Assembly: GCA_905181585.1 (NCBI GenBank)
Contig: CAJIYG010000007.1
Span: 1-64,000 of the forward strand
Origin: an uncultured Flavobacteriales bacterium
GTDB taxonomy: Bacteria > Bacteroidota > Bacteroidia > Flavobacteriales > BACL11
Direction of reading: 5' to 3'
Length of the DNA: 64,000 bases
A model generated the notes under the pieces. The model was not told where the DNA came from. It was given only the letters and a program-made list of their open reading frames with translations, and did not search any database. Positions 53,277 through 61,401 of the stretch are shown here, piece by piece (the first letter of the stretch is position 1; each line of letters begins with the position of its first letter). The translations under genes and the position numbers were made by a program.

Positions 53277-54602
53277 CTATAATTTAATTTCGTTATAATT
53301 AAAATTATCAAAGTTTCCTGAGCTCATTAAAAGTAAATTTTTGTTTTTCATTTTAATTTTTTTCAAGAAATTTGAAAGTATTTTGATATCGTTAAAAACC
53401 ATAAGATTACTTTGGTTAAATGCTTTCTGTATTTTTTCTTTAGATATTGGTTCTAGATTTTTATGTTTAATTGCTTTGTTACTTATAAATATAATTGCTA
53501 TATCTGCTAATTTCATACTGTCCCTATATTCAACTATAAACTCTTTATTTAAGCTACTAAAAGTATGAAGTTCCATGCATGCAATTAATTCTCTTTCAAT
53601 AAATTGTTTTTTCATTGCATGAATTGTTGCTTTTAGCTTTGAAGGAGAATGAGCAAAATCTTTATAAATTGCAGATTCTTTATTTTCTCTTATTAATTCT
53701 AATCTATTTGATGCGCCAGTAAATGTTTTTATTTTATTATAAAAACTAACTGAAGATATTCCTAATTCCTTACAAACTAATTTTGCTGCATTAAGGTTCT
53801 GTAAATTATGGTCTCCAAATATTTTTAATTCTATTTTATTTACAATTGTTTTGCCAGAACTGATTTTGTGCTTTGGTGTGTTGTAGCTAATTATTCTGCA
53901 TTTAGAATTCTCTCTGCTCAATTTTTTTAGTTCACTATCTTCTTCATAATAAATTAAACACTCAGAAATCATATTTTTAAATATTCTAAATTGATTTACA
54001 TAATTTTCAAATGTAGGAAAGACATTAATGTGATCCCAGGCTATACCACTTAAGACAGCTATATGAGGGTTATAGAGATGAAATTTTGGCCTTAGATCTA
54101 TTGGAGATGATAAGTACTCATCTCCTTCTAAAATAATGATTGGAGCGTTATTAGTTAGTTTTACCATTACATCAAATCCTTTTAATTGAGCACCTACCAT
54201 ATAATCACAATCAATATTTAAATTTTGTAGAACATGTAATATCATTGCGGTAATAGATGTCTTACCATGACTTCCTGCTATTACAACTCTTTTTTTATTT
54301 TTACTTTGCTCATAAATATATTCTGGGTAAGAAAATATATCTAAATTTAATTCTTTCGCTTTTATTAATTCAGGGTTGTCTTTTTTTGCATGCATTCCTA
54401 AAATAATTGCATCAATACTCTTATCAATTTTATCAATGTTCCAACCAATTATATTTGGTAAAAGATTATTTTTTTCTAGTCTGCTTTTTGAAGGTTCAAA
54501 AATTTGATCATCCGAACCCGTAACGTTATAACCTTTGTTTTTTAGCGCAATTGCAAGATTATGCATAGCGCTACCTCCAATAGCAATTAAATGTATTCTC
54601 AT
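53277..54602 (-). CDS. mpl: Mpl-type UDP-MurNAc:tripeptide ligase (murein recycling)
   Basis: A 441-residue Mur-ligase family protein. N-terminal Rossmann GIGGSAMHNLAIALKNKGYNVTGSDD, ATP loop GSHGKTS at about 110, central EGDEYLSSPID with the metal-binding Glu-Asp, then the C-terminal domain with KDFAHSPSKL. The YPEYI and SHGKTS combination fits Mpl, which reattaches the recycled L-Ala-gamma-D-Glu-meso-Dap tripeptide to UDP-MurNAc, rather than MurC. Bacteroidota with meso-Dap walls carry it. Monocistronic. Confidence 0.9.
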   Translation of the reverse strand: MRIHLIAIGGSAMHNLAIALKNKGYNVTGSDDQIFEPSKSRLEKNNLLPNIIGWNIDKIDKSIDAIILGMHAKKDNPELIKAKELNLDIFSYPEYIYEQSKNKKRVVIAGSHGKTSITAMILHVLQNLNIDCDYMVGAQLKGFDVMVKLTNNAPIIILEGDEYLSSPIDLRPKFHLYNPHIAVLSGIAWDHINVFPTFENYVNQFRIFKNMISECLIYYEEDSELKKLSRENSKCRIISYNTPKHKISSGKTIVNKIELKIFGDHNLQNLNAAKLVCKELGISSVSFYNKIKTFTGASNRLELIRENKESAIYKDFAHSPSKLKATIHAMKKQFIERELIACMELHTFSSLNKEFIVEYRDSMKLADIAIIFISNKAIKHKNLEPISKEKIQKAFNQSNLMVFNDIKILSNFLKKIKMKNKNLLLMSSGNFDNFNYNEIKL

Positions 54603-54644
54603 TTTATTAATTTCAATATAAAGCTACATATAATTCAACTTTAT

Positions 54645-54652
54645 TATTTTTG
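54645..54652 (+). promoter_or_regulatory. Putative -7 promoter element of the MBL gene
   Basis: TATTTTTG lies 20 bases upstream of the ATG at 54673. No clear -33 partner. Confidence 0.45.
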
Positions 54653-54672
54653 GTGAATTAAAAATTACTAAC

Positions 54673-55515
54673 ATGAAATTGTATACAATAGATACTGGGT
54701 TTTTTAAATTAGATGGAGGTGCAATGTTTGGAGTTGTACCAAAGGTTTTATGGAGTAGAACTAATCCATCAGATAGTAATAATCTTTGTCCTTGGGCAAT
54801 GAGGTCATTATTAATTGAGGATGAAGGTAAATTAATTTTAATTGATAATGGAATAGGAGATAAGCAAGACGATAAATTTTTAAAGCATTATTATCTTCAT
54901 GGAAACTCAGATTTAAACTCTTCATTAAAAAAAGTTGGATTCTCTACAGATGATATTTCAGATGTTTTTTTATCTCACCTTCATTTTGATCATTGTGGTG
55001 GTAGTGTTAAGTGGAATAATGATAAAACATCGTTTAATATGTCATTTAAAAATGCTAAATATTGGAGTAATAAAAATCATTGGTTGCATGCAACTAACCC
55101 AAATTATAGAGAAAAAGCATCATTTCTTAAAGAAAATATACTTCCAATTGAAGAAAGTGGACATTTGAATTTTTTGCAAAAGGGTCAAAAATTTAATGAA
55201 AATTTTGATGTCTTATATGTTGATGGACATACAGAATCTCAAATGATTCCGCATATTAAGTATAAGGATAAGACAATAGTTTTTGCTGCAGATCTTTTAC
55301 CTAGTACTGGTCATATTCCTCTTGCTTATGTTATGGGTTATGATACACAACCCCTTAAAACTTTAGATGAAAAATCAGTTTTTCTTAAAAGTGCAGCTGA
55401 TAAAAATTATATTATTTTTCTACAACATGATAATTATAATGAATGCTGTACTGTAAAGCATTCAGAAAAAGGAGTTGTACTAGATAAAACATTTAAATTG
55501 TCAGAGATTCTATAA
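54673..55515 (+). CDS. MBL-fold metallo-hydrolase
   Basis: A 280-residue metallo-beta-lactamase fold protein. The metal motif HLHFDHCGG is at about residue 98, preceded by LIDNGIGDK; later ligands are in VDGHTESQM and FAADLLPS, and the last His is in QHDN. These sites bind two zinc ions. It resembles quorum-quenching lactonase-like and related hydrolases (AttM/AhlS type) and other MBL members, and the substrate cannot be predicted. Monocistronic, divergent from mpl. Confidence 0.88.
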   Translation: MKLYTIDTGFFKLDGGAMFGVVPKVLWSRTNPSDSNNLCPWAMRSLLIEDEGKLILIDNGIGDKQDDKFLKHYYLHGNSDLNSSLKKVGFSTDDISDVFLSHLHFDHCGGSVKWNNDKTSFNMSFKNAKYWSNKNHWLHATNPNYREKASFLKENILPIEESGHLNFLQKGQKFNENFDVLYVDGHTESQMIPHIKYKDKTIVFAADLLPSTGHIPLAYVMGYDTQPLKTLDEKSVFLKSAADKNYIIFLQHDNYNECCTVKHSEKGVVLDKTFKLSEIL

Positions 55516-55519
55516 AATA

Positions 55520-55687
55520 TTATTTTAAATCTCTAAAAAGTTTTTCGCCACCTATAAATATTAATATTAGAGGCCAATAAGTTGATATTATTTCTCTTAT
55601 TGATATATCTATATAGCTAAGATTATCTAAAAGGAAAACTACCCCTGTAGTAATTAGTAAAATTGATAATCCAATACTTTTTTTCAT
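55520..55687 (-). CDS. Small membrane protein, LiaF/DUF5668-like (55 aa)
   Basis: A 55-residue ORF on the minus strand between the MBL gene and ettA, starting ATG at 55687. It opens MKKSIGLSILLITTGVVFLLDNLSYI and ends ISTYWPLILIFIGGEKLFRDLK. The two hydrophobic segments and the WPLILIFIG motif match the small LiaI/LiaF transmembrane-type proteins (DUF5668). It is a short, isolated gene; coding status is likely but not certain. Confidence 0.7.
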   Translation of the reverse strand: MKKSIGLSILLITTGVVFLLDNLSYIDISIREIISTYWPLILIFIGGEKLFRDLK

Positions 55688-55714
55688 CTTTTAAATTTAA
55701 TTTAAACTTATAGT

Positions 55715-55722
55715 TATTTTTG
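55715..55722 (+). promoter_or_regulatory. Putative -7 promoter element of ettA
   Basis: TATTTTTG lies 22 bases before the ettA ATG. No strong -33 partner. Confidence 0.5.
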
Positions 55723-55744
55723 TATTACAAATAAACAAAAAAAT

Positions 55745-57433
55745 ATGTCAGACGATAAAAAAGTTATTTTTTCAATGGTTGGATTGTCCAAATCATTTAA
55801 TAATAATAATAAGCAGGTTTTAAAAGATATTTATCTATCCTTTTATTATGGAGCTAAGATTGGAATAATTGGTTTAAATGGTTCAGGTAAATCAACTCTT
55901 TTAAAGATTATTGCTGGAATTGATAAGTCTTTTAAAGGAGATGTACATTTTTCGGATGGCTACAAAGTAGAATATTTAGAACAAGAGCCTAAATTAGATG
56001 AATCTAAAACAGTTATTGATATAGTAAAAGAAGGAATGCAAGAAACAGTTGATGTTCTTGATGAGTATAATAAAATCAATGATAAGTTTGGACTTCCAGA
56101 ATATTATGAGAATCAAGATAAAATGGATGCTCTTATGAAACGTCAGGGTGAGCTACAAGATCAAATAGATGCTTTAGGAGCTTGGGATATAGAAACAAAA
56201 TTAAATATTGCAATGGATGCTTTAAGGTGTCCAGAACCAGATACAAGTATTGCAGTTCTCTCAGGAGGTGAAAGAAGACGTGTTGCCTTATGTAGAATTT
56301 TATTAAAAGAGCCAGAGATTTTACTTTTAGATGAGCCTACTAATCATCTAGATGCTGAGTCTGTAATGTGGTTAGAGCAACATTTAGCTCAATACAAGGG
56401 GACGGTAATTGCAATTACTCATGATAGATATTTTCTTGATAATGTTGCAGGATGGATTCTTGAACTTGATAGGGGAGAAGGAATTCCATGGAAAGGAAAT
56501 TATTCATCTTGGCTAGATCAAAAATCTAAAAGACTTGCAAAAGAAGAAAAAACAGAAAGTAAAAGAAGAAAAACACTTGAGAGAGAGCTTGAATGGGTTA
56601 GAATGTCTGCTAAAGGTAGAAGAACCAAGTCAAAAGCAAGACTGAGTAATTATGAAAAATTATTACAAGATAAGTCTAAAGAGCAGGAGGATAAAATTGA
56701 ATTATATATTCCACCTGGACCTAGGTTAGGAAATAATGTTATTGATGCCAATAATGTATCTAAAGGTTTTGGTGAAAAATTATTGTATGAGAATTTAGAG
56801 TTTAAGTTGCCTCCTGCAGGAATTGTTGGGATAGTTGGACCAAATGGTGCTGGTAAAACAACTTTATTTCGGATGATTATGCAACAAGAAGCCCCTGATG
56901 CTGGTGATTTTAATATTGGAGAAACTGTTAAAATAGCATACGTTGATCAACAGCATGCAGCTATAGATTTAGATAAGACAATTTGGGAGCAAATAACTGA
57001 TGGTCAAGAACAAATTACTGTTGGAGGAAAGCTAATGAATTCTAGAGCATATGTAGCAAAATTTAATTTTAACGGATCTGATCAAAATAAAAAAGTTGGA
57101 GTTTTATCAGGTGGAGAAAGGAATAGACTACACCTTGCTTTAACTTTAAGGCAAGAGGCAAACGTTTTACTTTTAGATGAACCTACTAATGATTTAGATG
57201 TAAATACATTAAGAGCTCTTGAAGAAGGCTTAGAAGGATTTGGTGGGTGTGCTGTTATTATTTCTCATGATAGATGGTTCCTGGATAGAGTTTGTACTCA
57301 TATTTTGGCATTTGAAGGAGATTCTAAAGTTTATTATTTTGAAGGAGGATATTCGGATTATGAGGAAAATAAAAAGAAAAGATTAGGAGATATTACTCCA
57401 AAAAGAATAAAATATAAAAAATTAAAGCATTAA
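55745..57433 (+). CDS. ettA: Energy-dependent translational throttle protein EttA
   Basis: A 562-residue ABC-F protein with two ATP-binding domains and no membrane part. P-loops are GLNGSGKST at about 41 and GPNGAGKTT at about 364; signature motifs are LSGGERRRVALCRILL at about 174 and LSGGERNRLHLAL at about 456; Walker B DEPTNHLD and DEPTNDLD follow. The linker between the halves (about 245-325) is charged and matches the P-site tRNA interaction motif region. EttA binds the ribosomal E site and gates the first peptide bond according to ATP/ADP ratio. Length fits EttA (555) over Uup. Confidence 0.95.
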   Translation: MSDDKKVIFSMVGLSKSFNNNNKQVLKDIYLSFYYGAKIGIIGLNGSGKSTLLKIIAGIDKSFKGDVHFSDGYKVEYLEQEPKLDESKTVIDIVKEGMQETVDVLDEYNKINDKFGLPEYYENQDKMDALMKRQGELQDQIDALGAWDIETKLNIAMDALRCPEPDTSIAVLSGGERRRVALCRILLKEPEILLLDEPTNHLDAESVMWLEQHLAQYKGTVIAITHDRYFLDNVAGWILELDRGEGIPWKGNYSSWLDQKSKRLAKEEKTESKRRKTLERELEWVRMSAKGRRTKSKARLSNYEKLLQDKSKEQEDKIELYIPPGPRLGNNVIDANNVSKGFGEKLLYENLEFKLPPAGIVGIVGPNGAGKTTLFRMIMQQEAPDAGDFNIGETVKIAYVDQQHAAIDLDKTIWEQITDGQEQITVGGKLMNSRAYVAKFNFNGSDQNKKVGVLSGGERNRLHLALTLRQEANVLLLDEPTNDLDVNTLRALEEGLEGFGGCAVIISHDRWFLDRVCTHILAFEGDSKVYYFEGGYSDYEENKKKRLGDITPKRIKYKKLKH

Positions 57434-57434
57434 G

Positions 57435-58511
57435 TTATTTTGGGGCAATTTTTAATTGATATAATCCAATTATAAAAAATATAATATTTGGAATCCACAC
57501 TGCTAATGCTGGTGATAAGTTACCGTTTGTAGCAAATGTTGTAGAAATCTGCATAAATAATATGTATGAAAAGCTTAATGCAAGCCCAATTCCTAAATTA
57601 ATCCCAACACCTCCTCTAATCTTTTTACTTCCTATGGCTACTGCAATAATTGTTAGTATTAGTGAGGAAAAAGGAAAAGCTATTCTTCTATATTTTTCTA
57701 TCTTATGATAAATAATTTGTTCTTTTCCTTTAATCTCTTCATCTTTAATGTATTTGTTGAGCTCAAACATTCCCATTGTTTCTACAAGTTTATTTGTCTT
57801 GGCAAAATCTGAGGGAGACAAATTTATTAATGTATCTAATTTAACTCCAGATAATATCTCTTCGTTGTAACTATAAAAATTTCTAATTTTATAGTCATTT
57901 AAAATCCATTTTTTTGATAAGGTGTCAAACTTTATATAATTAGCACTTAATTTAGATTTAAGTTTACCATTTTCAAATTTTTCGAAAGTAAACTTATAGC
58001 CAATGTCTCGCGACCTATTATAACTTTCTATATATACGTATTGATCTGGTTTAATTTGAAGATGAATATTTTTAATTCTTACAATTTTTCTCTTTTTTAA
58101 ATATTTATTCTCAAAATCAATTCTGGTTTTATTTGATTCTGGCACAATAAAATTTCCAAACATAAATGATATAACAGTTATAAAAATTGAAGAAAAGATA
58201 AATGGGATTAGTAATCTTTTAAAACTCATGCCACTATTTAGAATTGCAATTATTTCTGTATTGCTAGCCATTTTTGAAGTAAAGAATATAACAGAAATAA
58301 AAATAAATAGTGGTATAAATAGATTGATGAAATACGGAATAAAATTTAAATAATAATCAAATACTATTTCATTTAATGTTACTTCTGCTAATAGAAAATC
58401 ATCAATTTTTTCAGAAATATCAAAGATTATAACAATAATAATTATTAGTGATATTGCAAATAAGAATGTACTAAAAAACTTCTTAATTATATACCAATCA
58501 ATCTTTGTCAT
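57435..58511 (-). CDS. LptF/LptG family permease (YjgP/YjgQ)
   Basis: A 358-residue inner-membrane subunit of the LPS export ABC transporter. N-terminal helix IIKKFFSTFLFAISLI, then FINLFIPLFIFISVIFFTSKMASNTEIIAILNSGMSFKRLL, a large periplasmic beta-jellyroll (about 130-240), and C-terminal helices including FPFSSLILTIIAVAIGSKK. LptF and LptG cannot be separated from sequence alone. It starts one base after the tgt stop and is co-transcribed with it on minus. Confidence 0.9.
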   Translation of the reverse strand: MTKIDWYIIKKFFSTFLFAISLIIIIVIIFDISEKIDDFLLAEVTLNEIVFDYYLNFIPYFINLFIPLFIFISVIFFTSKMASNTEIIAILNSGMSFKRLLIPFIFSSIFITVISFMFGNFIVPESNKTRIDFENKYLKKRKIVRIKNIHLQIKPDQYVYIESYNRSRDIGYKFTFEKFENGKLKSKLSANYIKFDTLSKKWILNDYKIRNFYSYNEEILSGVKLDTLINLSPSDFAKTNKLVETMGMFELNKYIKDEEIKGKEQIIYHKIEKYRRIAFPFSSLILTIIAVAIGSKKIRGGVGINLGIGLALSFSYILFMQISTTFATNGNLSPALAVWIPNIIFFIIGLYQLKIAPK

Positions 58512-59642
58512 CTAAAGCCTATTATTCATTTTTTTGACCATTATATTTTTCCATTTTGTAAAAGATCCTCTTTTAATGTTTTTTCTACTCTCCTCCATTA
58601 ACCATAAATAAAATCTGATATTGTGTAATGTAGCAATTTGTTTTCCAAGTAATTCTTTACTCGCAAATAAGTGCCTAAGATATGCTTTAGAGTACATTGA
58701 ATCAACATATGATGTTCCATTGGGGTCTATTGTAGAATGGTCATTAGCCCATTTTTTATTTTTAATATTAATTGTTCCCTCTGAAGTGAAAAGCATTCCA
58801 TTTCTAGCATTTCTTGTTGGCATTACACAATCAAACATATCTATACCTAAAGCAATATTTTCTAGTAAGTTAATTGGTGTTCCTACACCCATTAAATATC
58901 TAGGTTTATCCTCAGGAAAAATACTGCAAACAATATCTGTCATTTCATACATAAGCTCATGTGGTTCACCAACGGAAAGTCCTCCGATTGCATTTCCTTC
59001 TCTGTTAAATGAAACTATTTTTTCAGCTGATTCTTTTCTTAAATCTTTATAAACACTTCCTTGTACAATTGGAAAAAAAGTTTGTTCATAGTTATATATT
59101 TCTTTGGTTAGGTCAAATCTATCACAACATCTTTTTAACCATCTGTGTGTCATATGCATAGAATTTTTTGCATAGTTATATTCACACGGGTATGGTGTAC
59201 ATTCGTCAAATGCCATTATTATATCAGCACCAATTAATCTTTGTACATCTATTGCATATTCAGGAGTAAAAAAATGCTTTGAACCATCAATGTGAGAACT
59301 AAATTCTACTCCTTTTTCAGAAATTTTTCTGCTTTTGGAAAGAGAATAAACCTGATAGCCACCACTATCTGTAAGAATAGGTTTGTCCCATCCAATAAAC
59401 TTATGAATACCACCTGCTTCTTTAATTACATCTAAGCCTGGTCTTAAATACATATGATAAGTATTAGAAAGTATTATATCTGCCTTGGTATCATTAACTA
59501 GCTCATGTTGGTGTAATCCTTTTACACTTCCATTTGTACCTACTGGCATAAATATTGGTGTTTGTATCTTTCCATGAGAAGTAGTAATCTCACCTGATCT
59601 AGCATTTGATTTTGGATCTTTTGATTTTAACTCAAATTTCAT
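58512..59642 (-). CDS. tgt: tRNA-guanine(34) transglycosylase, zinc cysteines absent
   Basis: A 376-residue enzyme that puts preQ1 in place of G34 of GUN tRNAs for queuosine. Catalytic Asp in LTDSGGYQVYSL at about 91; nucleophile Asp in IDMFDCVMPTRNARNG at about 267; substrate pocket GGLSVGEPHELM. The bacterial zinc site CxCxxC has no cysteines: the aligned segment reads IDPNGTSYVDSMYSKAYLRHL, with Gly, Ser and Asp at the three positions, while the later His (TLHN) remains. I believe this is shared by other Bacteroidota TGTs. A -7 element lies only five bases upstream of the ATG. Confidence 0.93.
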   Translation of the reverse strand: MKFELKSKDPKSNARSGEITTSHGKIQTPIFMPVGTNGSVKGLHQHELVNDTKADIILSNTYHMYLRPGLDVIKEAGGIHKFIGWDKPILTDSGGYQVYSLSKSRKISEKGVEFSSHIDGSKHFFTPEYAIDVQRLIGADIIMAFDECTPYPCEYNYAKNSMHMTHRWLKRCCDRFDLTKEIYNYEQTFFPIVQGSVYKDLRKESAEKIVSFNREGNAIGGLSVGEPHELMYEMTDIVCSIFPEDKPRYLMGVGTPINLLENIALGIDMFDCVMPTRNARNGMLFTSEGTINIKNKKWANDHSTIDPNGTSYVDSMYSKAYLRHLFASKELLGKQIATLHNIRFYLWLMEESRKNIKRGSFTKWKNIMVKKMNNRL

Positions 59643-59647
59643 ATCAA

Positions 59648-59655
59648 CAAAAATA
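59648..59655 (-). promoter_or_regulatory. Putative -7 element directly before tgt
   Basis: TATTTTTG on minus, ending five bases before the tgt ATG. By the spacing seen at rnpB, transcription would begin at or within a base of the ATG. Confidence 0.45.
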
Positions 59656-59684
59656 ATTTAATTTGATGGTTGCCAATTCTATTA

Positions 59685-59717
59685 TTGTATAAATATAGTT
59701 ACTTATACGTATTTTTG
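59685..59717 (+). promoter_or_regulatory. Promoter of rnpB
   Basis: TTG at 59685-59687 and TATTTTTG at 59710-59717, 22 bp apart. The latter ends about six bases before the predicted start of the RNA. Confidence 0.65.
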
Positions 59718-59723
59718 CAATCA

Positions 59724-60027
59724 AGTAGTTACTGATGCTATCGCTTCATTTTATGAAGAGGAAAGTCCGGACACCACAGAGTAGCATAGCGGATAACATC
59801 CGTCCAGCGTAAAGTTGAGGACTAGTGCAACAGAAAGTATGTACAGTTAGGCTGTAGTGAAACCAGGTAAACTCTATGCGGTGCAATGCCATGTATACCA
59901 AGATTAAAGGGTAACTCGTCTTTTCTTGGGGGGTAGGCAGCTTGATATAAAGGGTAACCTTTATACTAGATTAATGATAGCACTTATTTTATAAGAACAG
60001 AATCCGGCTTATGCGTAATTACTGCTT
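59724..60027 (+). ncRNA. rnpB: RNase P RNA (bacterial type A)
   Basis: The catalytic RNA that removes 5' leaders of tRNA precursors. The conserved core GAGGAAAGTCCGGACACCAC starts at about 59757, the central ACAGAAAGTATGTACAG and GTGAAACC fit regions CR-II and CR-III, and ACAGAATCCGGCTTATG near the 3' end is the P4 partner. The P1 stem pairs AGTAGTTAC (59724-59732) with GTAATTACT (60015-60023). About 300 bases. Its terminator follows immediately. Ends are approximate. Confidence 0.93.
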
Positions 60028-60028
60028 T

Positions 60029-60058
60029 AAAGCCGACACTCTTGGTGTCGGCTTTTTT
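60029..60058 (+). terminator. Rho-independent terminator of rnpB
   Basis: AAAGCCGACAC (60029-60039) and GTGTCGGCTTT (60045-60055) form a perfect 11-bp stem with a five-base loop, followed by Ts. Confidence 0.92.
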
Positions 60059-60071
60059 TTATCTTTGCATT

Positions 60072-60986
60072 ATGTCTAAAATTTTTCTTTGCTTGCTATT
60101 CCCTTTAACAATTTTTTCTCAAGATACTTTGATGAAAGTTATTGTTTTAGATGATGTAGTTATTTCTGAAGAGAAAAATGGTTTTAGCGTAAATGATTTT
60201 ATTTCTTATGTAAAAAATGATACTACTTTTTATAAAGCTTTTAAACACCTTAGATTTTTCCAACATAATTTTAAATCAGAATTAAATATTTTTAATAAAA
60301 AAAATGAAAATATTGCAAGTTTGGTTAAAGAAGGAATACATTATTCAGATAATAAAAGAGCTTATATTTCCTATGATACTTTATTGAATACAGGAAGGAT
60401 GTTCAAAAGAAATGGTAATTATAGATTTTATACTCCAAAAGCATTTGATGAAGTTTTTTTTCCTAGTGATACTTTTGAAGTTTTTTTAAATATTAGAAAA
60501 GAAAAAAATTCATCTGAAGAGAGTCAAAACATGCGAGATGCAAAGACAATTGGTTTCTCTATTGGGAATGATAATGTTGAGCAAAGTAAAGGGGGTGTAA
60601 AAAAAAGTTGGCAATATTTAATATTGAAATGCAACAATATTATGACTATGTTATTAGTGATACATTGTATAACAATTACCCTTGTTATGTTTTTAGTGTA
60701 AATGTTAAAGAGACTATTTCAGCAAAAATGAAAGAAAGAGCTCTGATTAGAAAAATTGTTTCTTTCTTTGACAAGAAAAATCTTAATGTAATATTTAGAG
60801 AATATAGTTTTTAAATATAAGAACTGGTTTATTGATTTAGATATAAATGTAGTTGTATATATGGATTATGTAAATTCTTTTCATCTTCCAATAAAAGTTG
60901 AGTATAGAGGGTTTTGGGATGTTATATTTTTTAAGACTGAAAAAGCTGAATTTTCTTTAGTATTATCAGATTATATAACGGAATAA
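60072..60986 (+). pseudogene. Secreted protein of unknown function, two frameshifts
   Basis: A protein of about 305 residues, starting ATG at 60072 with a signal peptide (residues 1-17, ending IFSQ). The first segment includes LDDVVISEEKNGFSVNDFISYVKND and YYTPKAF-like beta-rich sequence. The frame shifts at about 60605 (SKGGVKK then KLAIFNIEMQQYYDYV in another frame) and again at about 60812 (EYSF then KYKNWFIDLDINVVVY). It ends LSDYITE at 60986. I recognise no named family; the pattern resembles secreted flavobacterial proteins with carboxypeptidase-like domains. Two single-base errors fit the other indels in this window, although pseudogenisation is possible here. Confidence 0.65.
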
Positions 60987-61024
60987 TATTTTTTAAACTG
61001 AAGATAAAATAATTGTGTTTTTAT

Positions 61025-61054
61025 TTTGTTTTCTAGAAAAACAGATTAAATTTG
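61025..61054 (+). promoter_or_regulatory. Promoter of rpmH
   Basis: TTTG at 61025-61028 and TAAATTTG at 61047-61054, 18 bp apart. ATG is 29 bases downstream. Confidence 0.8.
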
Positions 61055-61082
61055 CAATCAGAAAAATTATAAATCATAAGTT

Positions 61083-61241
61083 ATGCCAAAAAGAACATTT
61101 CAACCCTCAAATAGAAAAAGAAAAAATAAACACGGTTTTATGGATAGAATGTCTTCTTCTAATGGACAAAATATTGTTTCTCGAAGAAGAGCTAAAGGTA
61201 GAACAAGATTGACTGTTTCTGACGAAATGGGTCACAAATAA
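61083..61241 (+). CDS. rpmH: Large ribosomal subunit protein L34
   Basis: A 52-residue very basic protein, too short for many gene finders. It starts [20 protein letters not shown] and continues with the conserved R(A/V)xxGRxxL-type segment ([14 protein letters not shown]), ending EMGHK. L34 is a late-assembling part of the large subunit. Own promoter and terminator. The C-terminal SDEMGHK extension is usual in Bacteroidota. Confidence 0.96.
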   Translation: MPKRTFQPSNRKRKNKHGFMDRMSSSNGQNIVSRRRAKGRTRLTVSDEMGHK

Positions 61242-61262
61242 TTTTGAAAAAAGAAATTTTAT

Positions 61263-61296
61263 AAAAAAAGTGTTGCTTAAGCAACACTTTTTTTTT
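61263..61296. terminator. Rho-independent terminator after rpmH (symmetric)
   Basis: AAAGTGTTGC pairs with GCAACACTTT across a TTAA loop, with an A-run before and a T-run after. It would work on either strand, but only rpmH clearly uses it. Confidence 0.88.
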
Positions 61297-61345
61297 GATT
61301 ATTTATTAATAAAATGTTAAGAAATACTATTAAATTACTCTTATT

Positions 61346-61353
61346 TATTTTTG
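61346..61353 (+). promoter_or_regulatory. Putative -7 promoter element of carB
   Basis: TATTTTTG lies 48 bases before the carB ATG; no clear -33 TTG partner. No attenuator hairpin is visible in the short leader. Confidence 0.5.
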
Positions 61354-61401
61354 TATTTCAGATAACAAAAAATGTAATTTAGCAAAAATCAAATAAAAAG
61401 A

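Noticed and set aside
58621..59052. 143-codon plus-strand ORF inside tgt
   Set aside because: Shadow frame; tgt on minus is a complete conserved enzyme.
61015..61212. 65-codon plus ORF overlapping rpmH
   Set aside because: Different frame from L34, which is clearly the real gene with its own promoter and terminator.
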